Program-made: the position numbers and the translations under genes
NCBI GenBank assembly: GCA_023053575.1
Contig: JAKZAP010000012.1
Span: forward strand, 5,332,230-5,396,229
Source: Branchinecta lynchi
Taxonomy: Eukaryota; Arthropoda; Branchiopoda; Anostraca; Branchinectidae
Direction of reading: 5' to 3'
DNA length: 64,000 nt
In this document: positions 40,511 through 50,215 of the stretch, piece by piece
How the letters are laid out: each line of letters starts with the position of its first letter
Position numbering within the stretch: the stretch's first letter is position 1
Notes under the pieces: model-generated
Databases searched by the model: none
Told to the model about the DNA's origin: nothing
The model's input: the letters and a program-made list of their open reading frames with translations, nothing else

Positions 40511-42295
40511 ACCTGTCCCCCAGACACGGCGACATCTCCAACCCTGACGTGACATTTATACATTTCTGCGCCAATGCGCCATTTACTCCGCCAGCGGCAT
40601 ATATGCCTTTGCAGCCTGGCCGTTTTCAAACCCTCTACCCTGATGTGACACTGACATCTGATGTAAATAGTTTACCGTGATAGTTTCGCGTACCTGCGGC
40701 CACAATTCATAAGGCCCATCATGGCAGATTGCCTACTATTTTGTGTGTTTAGCATATTCGGCCAAGTTCGGCTCGGCTCTGTCCATACTCGCTTGTGTGC
40801 TTGACAAGCCGCCATTAGTGTTCCCTCTTTATACCACTTTAATGTTTGTACTGCCTGTGTGGCCGATTCTGTTCGGCTCAGTTCTATTCGCCTGTGTGGC
40901 CGATAAGCCACGAACATCGTTTCTTTTGTGTTACGTTATGTACTGCCTGTGTGGCCTAGTTCGGTTCTCTTGTGATATTTGCCTGTGTGGTCGACTAGCC
41001 GTCGCTAGTGTTCCCTCCTTTTTATTATTTAATGTTTATGTACTGCCTGTGTGGCCGAGGCCGGTTTCGCCTAAATGTACAGTCCTTTGTTTTTCTGACA
41101 AGCTCAAGTTCAAGTTCCTTCTTTGTTGTTGCCTTTGTGGCTTATTTTTTTGCAAATTATGCCCTTCTGGCCAAGTATTTGCAGAGATTCATGATCTCAT
41201 GATGGATTTTGTGGCATTTTGTCACTGTTATATATATTATGTTTGTTATGTTGGCCTTCTGCCTCTATATCAATTTAACTTTGGCATTTTGCCGTTATAT
41301 TAAATTAAGCCTTCTGCCATTATCCACTTTGGTCAATATTGTTTATTATTTATTTATATGAAGTTTTGTTGGACTTAGGAGTTTAGCACCTGTTAACCCC
41401 AAACTGGCATTCGGGTGGTTTTTCTTTTATTGGGTGGACATCGGGTGGTATAATTATTTTCGTATCTTTTATATACGAAGAATCTGACCAATTCTTTCTT
41501 TTTTTTCACTTTTATAGAATTCACTTAACATTACATAAAATTAATTAAACTTTAAAAACAATCCCCTGTTCCTTTCTTTTTATTGTCCCCTGAGGGTGGA
41601 TCAGTACGCGGTACATCAGCAGCCCAGCGCAACTTCGGCCATTTCCAGCAGCCCAGCGCAAATCCAGCATAAGCAGCACCATTTCCATCACCTCCAGCCT
41701 TAGACAATATCAGCTCCAGCCTAAACCAACATCATCATATCCAGCGCCTGAATCAACATCGTCCTATCCAGCGCCCGTACCAGCTCTGCGACGCACATCT
41801 CGCCAGAGTACGCTCCACCTGCCCAGCCAACTCGCAGTCTTCGGCCACCTAATTAACCAGCTCCAGCTTTAACCACCATCTTTCCCGCTTGCTTATGCAA
41901 CATCACCATCCACCATCTACACCGTTCCAGCGCAACACCAGCACCATCCGCTTTTGCCATACCGGTACCAGCTAACAGCTCCACCTGTTCACCAACATCT
42001 TCCCCGCCTGCAAGACCACCCATCGCCTATGCCGCTCCAGCAACACCAACACCATCCGCTTTTGCTATGCCCGTACCAGCTGACCCCTCAAACCACAAAG
42101 CTGACGAACCACCATGCCGACTCTACATCGCCACTCCACCCTCTTGTATTTCTCTAAACTTTAAAAATAATATATTTTAATTTGGGTCTAAGGTCAGATT
42201 TATGTAACATTTATGGTTAACTTTTAGCAGATGGATGCCAAAAGTTTGTTAATCTGGTGCTTAACTTTTAAGTCCGTGGGTCACGGACTCAATAT
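40511..42295 (+). other. 3' non-coding part of the LTR element
   Basis: No pol-like frame. 40740-41060 repeats TACTGCCTGTGTGGCC(GA) at least three times with related GCCTGTGTGGCCGATAAGCC words. 41600-42140 is C-rich with repeated CCAGCGC and ACCAACATC words and open short frames that look like repeat by-products. Confidence 0.75.
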
Positions 42296-42305
42296 GGAGG
42301 GGAGG
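42296..42305 (+). promoter_or_regulatory. polypurine tract
   Basis: GGAGGGGAGG, followed by TA and then the 3' LTR (TGTTACGG). This is the expected plus-strand primer site. Confidence 0.85.
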
Positions 42306-42307
42306 TA

Positions 42308-42886
42308 TGTTACGGTGATGCCATCTGCATTCCGTACGTTTTCCTTATGCCGCCGCTAGGCAGCGTTACTCCCTTCCATTGCCTGTGTCTTTTATCTTTT
42401 ATACCGTCGCGGCCACTCTTTCGTATTAATTATTAACTCTCTGGCCACGCCGGGTGTGAGTCACCTTCTTCTAAACACTTCTTTCCCGGTTCCCGGCCGG
42501 GTAACAACTCTTTTCACTTAAAGATTGTTCTTTTGTAAGTACATCTATTAATAAAACCTTTTGTTTACTTACGGACCATAGGTCACTTCTATGAGTCTTT
42601 GTTAAGCTCCTTAGAGTGGGCTGGCCTGTAAGGCCTAGTGTATGATGGGTGGTTGATAACCTGTTTTGTGTTCGGTATGCAAACCATAGTGTGAATCGAC
42701 CAGGGGAATCCATAATGAACCCGTGAAGTTCTGCACGTGTAGTAGGCCACCAACGCCCTAGGCCATCCTGACTCCGATGATTGTTTACCTGGACATTTAC
42801 CATCTTATGTCCGGCTTACTACACCCCTCGCCATAACATCAGGTTTGAGAGTGCAAACTCCATATACAAATACAGTCATCGTAACA
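42308..42886 (+). repeat. 3' LTR
   Basis: 579 bp, same borders as the 5' LTR, two differences by eye. Followed by TAAG (42887-42890), the target duplication. Confidence 0.96.
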
Positions 42887-43058
42887 TAAGGGATCAGTAG
42901 CTCGAATCCTTTCAGGTGTACTTTTTAAAAAAATGGGCTACAGGTGGCGGACTGAACAGAGAGAATAACATATTTTTATAGCTTTATTGGAAACATAAAA
43001 ATGGCAAGCAAAATTTTATATGACTTGCATACAATGGCAGTGTAGAAGTTTTGAAATA

Positions 43059-43967
43059 TCAGAAAGCCCCCCTCGTCACATGTGCAGCTTGCCAAGGAAC
43101 GCTTCCTTTGTCAGAACTAAAGTACTTGCACAGATAGTCTCGTAACCTGAGAGCATCATCACTTGACCGGTTTGATGTTAACCCACTTCTTATATTCGAA
43201 AAGTTTCCGAGTTCATTCTGGTTTGAACGCCATGCACCATCGTCATTATCACCGGAGTCAACGGAACCAGGGGTCATGTATGATCTTATTCCGGAAGTGA
43301 CATCATCCGTCTTCAAGAAATTGTGTAAGCAACATGCTGCTTTGACAGCAAGGGTAACTGTGCTAGGTTTAAGCACTATTGGTTGGCGGAAAACCCTCCA
43401 CTTTGTAACTAATATGCCAAATGCATTCTCGATTATGCGACGAGCTCTTGACAATCTATAGTTGTATATTCTCTGGTCTGGGCTGAGGTTTCTGCCTCCA
43501 TACGGACGAGCCAAGTAAGGCTTGAGTGGGAAAGCCTCATCACCCACAAACATGTAAGGGAATCTGTGTGCACTTGGACCCATATTTGGAAGGGGTCTTG
43601 CTTCAGGTAAGTCCAACTTATTTTCACTCAAGGCCATACCAATTGAGGACGATGCATATATCCCAGCATCACCTTCACTGCCATAGCTACCAACATCCAC
43701 ATAAGTAAAACGATAACTGGCATCACAAATCGCGAACAGAACAACTGAAAAATGGTTCTTGTAATTATAAAATTCAGAGCCACTGTTCTTTGGGGCTTGT
43801 ATTTTGACATGTTTGCCATCGATTGCCCCTAGGCAGTGAGGAAAGTTCCATCTACTCCAAAAGCTATCACTGATATCAGAAAAATCTTTGTTGCTTGGAA
43901 ACTTCATATATTTCACCTCAAGAACATCCACAAGTGCTTGCAAAGTATCTCTGATTATCCCTGAGCA
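43059..43967 (-). CDS. PIF/Harbinger transposase, catalytic exon
   Basis: Minus strand, from an acceptor-like ACATGCTCAG (~43968) to the stop at 43059. In the 294-residue frame the DDE triad is visible: Asp42 (FPHCLGAIDGKHVKI), Asp135 (PYMFVGDEAFPL) and Glu172 (RLSRARRIIENAFGIL), with 36 residues between the second Asp and Glu. Family landmarks include SGSEFYNYKNHFSVVLFAIC, YVDVGSYGSEGDAGIYASSS and the helical ..VTLAVKAACCLHNFL. This is the DDE_Tnp_4 fold that cuts and pastes DNA at TWA sites. No stop or frameshift in the domain. Its gene runs towards the MADF gene, as in other elements of the superfamily. Confidence 0.93.
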   Translation of the reverse strand, partial: CSGIIRDTLQALVDVLEVKYMKFPSNKDFSDISDSFWSRWNFPHCLGAIDGKHVKIQAPKNSGSEFYNYKNHFSVVLFAICDASYRFTYVDVGSYGSEGDAGIYASSSIGMALSENKLDLPEARPLPNMGPSAHRFPYMFVGDEAFPLKPYLARPYGGRNLSPDQRIYNYRLSRARRIIENAFGILVTKWRVFRQPIVLKPSTVTLAVKAACCLHNFLKTDDVTSGIRSYMTPGSVDSGDNDDGAWRSNQNELGNFSNIRSGLTSNRSSDDALRLRDYLCKYFSSDKGSVPWQAAHVTRGAF

Positions 43968-44283
43968 TGTTGATTTAACAAAATAGCACTAATCACAGCC
44001 TAACAGATGTCTCCAAACTGGGAGATAATACAAATAATAATAATAAAGATTATGGAACAGTACCATAAAGATTATGGAATGCGGCTCTTTGCTGGACTTG
44101 GCGAGGCTAAGGTTTATTATTCTGGAGCTTCACTTTATACCTAGGAACGCAGCAAGCTGAGAAGTAACAAAGGTTTCAGTAATTCAGTGTAACCATAAAC
44201 ACATCCCATATGAACTGATAAAATTTGAACAGCTGCTTGTTTTTTTTTTTTTTATCTAGCACTGCCTGTTTTATTAGACCTAC
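43968..44283 (-). other. transposase intron or missing middle exon
   Basis: A segment covering the region 'L.YLA.G....S....FR.S.S' of Harbinger transposases is expected between the exons. On the minus strand CTTGCTGCGTTCCTAG (~44148) and a frame reading YFVKSTCSGIIRDTLQ just before 43967 are partial candidates, but stops (TAG at about 43992) separate them. This part may be decayed or contain a micro-exon. Confidence 0.4.
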
Positions 44284-44699
44284 CTCAAAGTCAAGCATAA
44301 TCTTTCACCAGCTGTAATGGCTCTCTTGAACCTTGTGTCCTTTTTCAGCATCAAAGGATTGTCTGCAATCATACTCAGGAGCTCGTCAAATTGTGGTTTT
44401 CGCATACGTGTCCATCTTAAGTACAGTTCTGTGTCTCCATTCTCAGTTATTTCATTGAACCAGTTGAAATACTGGCTGTGTCGGTCCCTTCTGTCAGCAC
44501 CATAAACTGATCTGTTTTTTCCTCTTTTTCTTTTCCTCTCCACATAATCTTTTATTTCACCTTCATCCGCAAGGGTAACGAGAGCTATAACAGCTACTGA
44601 GAGAGAAGTGTTTATGGTTGAAACACATTCACACATTGCTTTTCTTTTTTGAATCTGTTGCCGGTAATAAGGCGAATATGATGCGAACTCGGAAAACAT
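44284..44699 (-). CDS. PIF/Harbinger transposase, N-terminal exon
   Basis: Starts at ATG 44699 (MFSEFASYSPYYRQQIQKRK), about 80 bp inside the right terminus. It contains a short hydrophobic stretch, then EIKDYVERKRKRGKNRSVYG, then LYLRWTRMRKPQFDELLSMI and ERLCLTLR, ending at a GTAGGT donor. 'F...(R)M....F..LL..I......K.D..FR.A+...ERL...LR' is the conserved N-terminal region of Harbinger transposases (usually LR-YLA.G follows). The basic block may serve as a nuclear signal. The frame is open throughout. Confidence 0.85.
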
Positions 44700-44781
44700 T
44701 GATTTGAACAGCCGCGCGAATACGCCTTATACCGTGCGAAAATTTTGCGAGCGCTATTACGTATATTTGAACAAGGCTTTA

Positions 44782-47016
44782 AAGACGTAACTTCAGAACA
44801 GTTCCAATATTATTTCGCTGAATCCTTATTTGGCGTTTCTCTTTGTTGTAGGGCTTCCAATTGAAATTTTCCAATGCCTTTTTCGGAAAATTTAGACACA
44901 TACTTCAGTTCTCCCCCCTATCTGGGGGTAAGAAACTGTAACGTCCTCAATGATCAGAAAGGAGATATAGATCATTTGCCGCTTCTGTTGTGCCTTGTAC
45001 GGCGTGTGCAATTCTTTGTATACACATTTGACTATGTGCAGTTTTGCTCCCGTAGAGGGCCTCCAGAAGGGCGAGCGACCCGCATCTGGATAAAATTAGA
45101 CACTTCAACGTTATTGCAGATGAGGACCTTCTTCTGGTGAGAAGAAGATGGGGAGGAGAAGAGGATGCTCGAAGTCCTTGGGGTGACACATACCATCCAG
45201 AAGTTCGAGAATAAAAAGTGGTGAGCCGCTTATGAGATTGGAAGACGCACGATTATCATTTTGTTATTAGCCATACCTATTAGCTACCTGTCCCTGTTGT
45301 GCAACTTAGTCGGGTTTAGAATTTCACATTCTGATTCTGACTTGTGGTAAGGAGTCTATATATTTGTTTTTTTTTATGTTCCTCTTGAACTCAATATCTA
45401 TGGCTTCTGAAACATCAAGCATTGAACCACCAATCTCTTGTTAGATCGATTTTGTGATTGCCAGGTAATTTGAACACTGACGGCTATAAGTAACCAGTCG
45501 AATTTTTCTCACTCATAGTTTGCTTGGGCCCAGCTAGAATAGATTTTACCACGAGTAACTTATCAGATATATCGCTTTTGATTACCGTCATTATACACTT
45601 GACGGAGTAAGACAACTGAACGAACTACTGAGAATGCTTGTAGTAATCACCCTGGGTTGATATGATGTTGGTATAGTGGATTGCTGATTGTTCCAGTGCT
45701 TTGCTGAGATGTGCTGTTTGCCGATTGCTGTTTGTTTTTTCCCTTGGCTGAGATCTGGAGTTTGCCATGCCAGGGAATTAACGGCACTGCTTACTGCACG
45801 TCCGGATCAGCGTGGGTAAACCAATTGATCCTTTTTTAGGTAAGCACCGCAATTTTAGTATTAGAATCTATTTAAAGTCTGGACAGCAATTTTACGAAGA
45901 TGTTCCAAGTTGCCGGTTTACAAGTCTTCACTTTTCATACTTTTACACTTCGCAAAAGCAGTACTCGTGCTGAAACTAAACCGTGGAAGATATTTTGAGA
46001 AGGGTGTCGTTGCTTTAAGTTTTAGCAAAACCGACTTAAAGGTGTTTCACCGTGAAAGATTAACAAGAAGTGAATATTTATTAAATTCAGAATTCTGAAA
46101 AAAAACCAGGGCCCATATGGTGAGGCATTCCTTCTTCTGGATTCACTTCTAATCTACCGGGGGACTAGTTAAAGCAAAACAGCAAAAAGACTCCGCAACA
46201 CGCTTGGGGTCACATGTCTTTACCAAGGCAGTGTTCTTGAGACTCTTACGCGTTAACCTTCGGATTGATAAAGTCTGTATAGAAAATCCTTCGATTACAA
46301 AACTATCTGCAATGCATCCGCTGAGAAAGCCAGAATTTAACACGTGCATATTCTATCCTTTAACACACACACACCGTTCTTCAAAAACTTAAATTGTAAC
46401 GAAATGTGCCGCTGGTAAAATTTCGTGAGAAGCAGGAGTTGATCTTCTTTTTGAGATCCCAATGAAAACTAACAGCTGATAAAGGAATTTGAAAGATTCT
46501 CCACCTTGCTGCTAGTATTCCAAAGGCTTTTCTCCTCACAAATCCCAGCCTTGTAATCGAATGCCCACTTCTCCCTTTCCAACTCTGTTTTCCCTCCAGG
46601 AAACAGCGTCATAATGTTGACACGAAGTGGAACTGTTGATCTGGAAAAAATTCCAGAGTCGCTCGAGCTTCCCGAATTCTCCTTCTCGAGTGTGTGTTAC
46701 TTTTCGAAATCAGAATCTCAACCATCGCCAGTAGTTCTTTAAACTTCCGAGACTCATTCTCATGTAGTCAAAAAACCATTCCTCATCAATTTCTTCTAGA
46801 GCTTTGAACAAAGTTGTATGAGCACTGGATGTTTCCCACTTCAGCAGCAAGGGTCTGACCAAGAATCTCCTCTGTACTCGTAACAGTAGGTCTTATTTTC
46901 TGGAAATAAATAGATATAACAAGCGAATAGACCCGGGCCTCCCACAAGTTCCGTGTTGTACCTTTCAAAATCATAAGCCTGTGTTGATGAGTGAAGAGCA
47001 GTACCTTTCGTGAGTT
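44782..47016. other. no gene recognised
   Basis: Right flank of the Harbinger element. Frames at 44874-45140 and 45910-46098 on + and 46149-46349 on - have no recognised motif. I see no structured repeat. Confidence 0.4.
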
Positions 47017-47236
47017 CCTCCCCCTAATGACTAATGCTTCTTCAGTAGCAAGGACCTCGCTGCTTCACATCCCTCTCATCAACCTCTTACCACTGGAGTA
47101 GGATGCTTCTCTTGGGCAGGCTAGATAAATTTAACTAATAAGAAGCAATAAGAGGTTGCTCACAGGGTAGGGTTTGAAGAATCATACAGAGAGAGGAGGT
47201 CCTGGCTACTGAAGAATCATGAGTCACTAGGGGGAG
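47017..47236. repeat. fold-back repeat, ~45-bp arms
   Basis: TTCCTCCCCCTAATGACTAA and TTCTTCAGTAGCAAGGACCT (left) recur inverted as AGGTCCTGGCTACTGAAGAA and TGAGTCACTAGGGGGAGG (right). Identity is about 80% by eye. It may be a small old MITE. Confidence 0.65.
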
Positions 47237-47369
47237 GGATGTACAAAAGCTATTGCTTTGGAGTGGTGTAGATGTCCTGCAGACGGCCGATCCAAGTCAG
47301 AAACTACTGCTTTGAGACCATAACGGATCTGCCTCTAGAAGTACATACCAGTCCATAATGTTGTGGGAA

Positions 47370-47563
47370 CCCTGACGGTGAGCGAAGTGGCGGGTGAAAG
47401 AACGGTCGGATTTTGGAAGTAGGAGAAATTAGGGGTGGAAGAAGTGACGGGTATAAGTCTCATCTTATCTTATAGTGACAGGTGGAAGAACTGACGTTGA
47501 GCGAACTGGCCGGTGGACGAACTGTCGGTTTTTGGAAGTAGGAAAAATAACGGATGGAGATAG
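47370..47563. repeat. two ~72-bp direct repeats (period ~122 bp)
   Basis: TGAGCGAAGTGGCGGGTGAA to TTTGGAAGTAGGAGAAAT recurs as TGAGCGAACTGGCCGGTGGA to TTTGGAAGTAGGAAAAAT. Confidence 0.7.
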
Positions 47564-48075
47564 TGACAGCGATCTCAGGTTTGTATCCAGGAAAAGACAT
47601 AGATGGGAAATCAAATTGTATAAAAACAATTATTTGTGTATGTTTCGGGGGAACTGAGTCAACCTAGAACAACCCCTTTAAATAACCCCGAATAAACTTC
47701 AGAAACGGGCTCGCCATGTATTCTTACCGTTGATGCGGACCTCTGGTCCTGAAAAGCTGAAATCCTCTGAAAAGCTGCTAGATAAGTTTCATAAACGGAC
47801 GTAACATGTCTCTCTTTATATCGAACCTCCGGTAAGACTTTTTAGGTTTGAGATATAGATTCAGCATGTCTCCTTTGCCCTGAATCGACCATTATTTTAA
47901 AATTATTTTTTTCGTCGCTTAATTTAAAGTCTCTCCACCGTCACTTTCGTTCTAAGATCCCAGAAAGAAGTTTTGAAAATAGCATTTATGACATTCTCAT
48001 TTGGATATGTAAAATGGTTTCGTCTTCACTCTAATCCAGTCAGTTATCGAGGAAGCAAGCGTTTACTGGGCCATA

Positions 48076-48365
48076 ATTGGTCGGAATAAGAAGGTACTTC
48101 AATACTAGTCGAAAAACTTTGTAATGCCCTAGAAGCAAAGGAGACCGTGGTCGTAGCTATTACAGTAGAGCCTGTGGCACCTGTTGCTGGAGCTGGTTAA
48201 TCCAGAATTATTGTGCTACCACCTCCTTCGACTTCGACAATCTAAGACTCAAACACACGAACTGCCGCTCTTCCAGAGCCTTGTTTTAGTACGGACAGTG
48301 ACGTTGGTGGTTTTGTACCAACGATCGAAGTTGAAGACCGACACTCAGATCTGGGCCACAATTGG
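48076..48365 (+). pseudogene. possible decayed exon upstream of HECT-like relic
   Basis: One frame reads TSILVEKLCNALEAKETVVV, TVEPVAPVAGAG, stop, SRIIVLPPPSTSTI, stop, then CFSTDSDVGGFVPTIEVEDR up to a GTAAGA donor at about 48366. Two stops interrupt otherwise protein-like text. The family is not recognised; position and strand suggest it belongs with the HECT relic at 48654. Confidence 0.3.
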
Positions 48366-48653
48366 TAAGAATATGACGGGGGTCAGCATTCTTTGCCTGA
48401 GCAGACATGATTTAGAAGAGCTAGATGAATGCAATTGGAGAGACCACCTACCGATTCCGATGATAGATTTCCCCCTCAGAGAATACTACAAGAGATGGGC
48501 ATTCTTTCTGCAAGATAACCCAAATTTCAAGACTGGGAGTCGCAGTTGAGAATAGAAATTTCGGAAAGAAGTTACGACGAGAAATCGAAATTTGTGGAAA
48601 AGGCTGAAAGATAAAGGTCTGTTTCCTTCTTCCTCTCTCCACTCCCTGAGTAG

Positions 48654-48912
48654 AGAGAGCAAACGCCGTTCTGGCAGCTTTAGGGATGTTCAAAAACGTA
48701 AAAATGACTGGCAAGCTCGATATTAGTTTTATTGCTGCAAATGGGTCCGACGGCAGCAGCCGTGACCGCGAGTTTCTGACCTTGGCGCAAGAAGATTTAT
48801 AAGCGAACATTTTTAGTCCCACGTAATCGCATTGCGCAAGGCTAGGCAATGCCTAAGGCTTTTGCAGAGGAAATGAGGGCCCTTGGAGAGATGCTAGTGT
48901 ATTCTCTCAGAG
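48654..48912 (+). pseudogene. HECT-like domain relic
   Basis: After a long pyrimidine tract and TAG acceptor (48651-48653) the frame reads RANAVLAALGMFKNVKMTGK, then LDISFIAANGSDGSSRDREF. This aligns position by position with the HECT exon on the other strand (TIRVKFTREDGVDNGGLTREF), with GG replaced by SS. A frame change near 48790 and a stop at ~48844 follow, then EEMRALGEMLVYSLR at 48867-48912 ending in a GTATGT donor, matching the 'G.M.(A)YS(L)..GG' helix of the HECT N-lobe. It is a second, older HECT-like copy in the opposite orientation. Confidence 0.55.
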
Positions 48913-49669
48913 GTATGTGACTTTCCGTCCCGAAAACCAGAGTAAACTGATTCCAGATTTCAGCGCCAATTCCAATTATAAAGAGACATGCTGACAGCGA
49001 CATTTCAAGGTAGGCTATTTTGTCATACTCTCACCTTGGCCAGGAATCATGGAGAAGGATGGGCTCTTGTTCTTATAAATTTAGTCAGGTCCTCTCTGTA
49101 CTCAAGGATCTGTCTAAAGATCAGGTCTCCCTTCCCAGGTTTTTCCCAAAACAACAGCGCATCCGTCTCCCATCTGCTATTATGCTTCTACCCTTCGAAG
49201 ATGCTGTAACCCTCTGATACATTCAATAAAATAATCCATGATGGTTTTCACTATTTGGTTCAACATTGCTGGTTTCTGGTCACCAAACTTCACAATGCCA
49301 ATGGACATCAGGGTGCAAAGCTTTTCTTAAAGTATGGAGGCAACGTGATACCCAAAATTTGTTACTGCGCACATAAAAATAGAACTGCTTGAAAAGCTCG
49401 ACAAGTCCAAATAAAGAATACTACAAAATGCGCCGCATGCAAAATTTGTGTGTAAACTAACTGTAATTAATGTTGAGATTAGTTCTTTGTTATATTTTGG
49501 TATATTCAAGTTCAAATATTCGGTTTTTCATTTTAGCTTCCACTTAAAAGCGAAGCTTCCGACGACTGTACTAAGACAAGTTAAACCAAGGGCCGCATGC
49601 GAAAATTTTCAAATCTGCATTATTTCCGGAAAAATTTAACTATAGTACCGTACAATTTCAGGCTTTTAA
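48913..49669. other. no gene recognised
   Basis: The + frames at 48988-49217 have no recognised motif. Later exons of the HECT relic were looked for and not seen. Confidence 0.4.
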
Positions 49670-50215
49670 CGTGTTTGAAACCCCAAGAATTTCTGTCCTA
49701 AAACAAAACTCAATGGTGCACCGTTCTTGACAAATGTTTGCAGAATTTCTTACGTATGGAAAAACCCGACGTGTTGACAAGAATACCGACACCCGACACA
49801 AGCATTCAGAATTCGATTTCTTTGTGTTTTGCCCGACAAGACAGTAAAGAACTTTAATTTTTACGTTGTGCGATGTACCGACGAGACTTGAACTTTTCGC
49901 ATGCGCCCGATAAAAAAGTTACAGAATTTGATTTTCTTTTTTTCTTTCGTGTAAAAAGAACCTGATGTGCCAAGAATACCGATACCCGATAAAATCATGT
50001 ACCGACGAAAAATACCGAGGCACGACATAAGCATACGAAATTCGACTTCTTGAGTGCTTTGCCCAACAAATGTTGCAGGATTTCATTTCTTGCGTTTAAA
50101 AAGAACCAGGTGTGCCAGCGAGTCAACCGACGCCCGACAAAAATATGAAGAATGTATTTCTTCTGGATTTCTTATGTATAAATAGAACCCGATGTGCCAA
50201 CTCTCACAGGAAGGC
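49670..50215. mobile_element. internal fragment of the hAT family of 10353-11997, opposite orientation
   Basis: CAGAATTTCTTACGTATGGA, GTGTTTTGCCCGACAAGACA, GAACCTGATGTGCCAAGAAT, AGAACCAGGTGTGCCAGCGA are the inverse of the TTGTCGGCACATCAGGTTCC-type units at 10380-11010. No termini or target duplication are visible. Confidence 0.8.

Larger units (their letters stand above)
34397..42886 (+). mobile_element. LTR retroelement with gag-protease but no pol, nested in Harbinger
   Basis: 8490 bp bounded by 579-bp LTRs that start TGTTACGG and end CGTAACA, with the 4-bp duplication TAAG at 34393-34396 and 42887-42890. Order: LTR, primer-binding region (34977-), ~1.9-kb AT-rich leader with small tandem repeats, one 1210-codon gag-protease frame (36878-40510), ~1.8-kb non-coding part, polypurine tract (42296-42305), LTR. 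No reverse transcriptase, RNase H or integrase frame exists on either strand. Two LTR differences in 579 positions mean a recent insertion. It must have been copied with enzymes supplied in trans. Confidence 0.95.
30712..44778. mobile_element. PIF/Harbinger DNA transposon, complete, with nested insertions
   Basis: The left terminus AGCCTTGTTCAAATATACGT (30712-30731) is matched by the reverse complement of the right terminus (44759-44778), the similarity continuing imperfectly through AATA(C/G)..CTCG. The flanks TTA (30709-30711) and TTA (44779-44781) are the 3-bp TWA-type duplication of this superfamily. Inside are a MADF-domain gene (+, 30942-34035) and a DDE transposase gene (-, 43059-44699), the two-gene content known for PIF/Harbinger. 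Two MITEs, a LINE scrap and a C37 tract lie in the MADF intron, and an 8.49-kb LTR element has inserted between the genes. Without the LTR element and its duplicated TAAG the transposon would be about 5.57 kb. Confidence 0.93.

Noticed and set aside
48448..48849. 133-residue minus frame
   Set aside because: It is antisense to the HECT-like relic, whose + strand reading matches a known domain; the minus reading has no motif.
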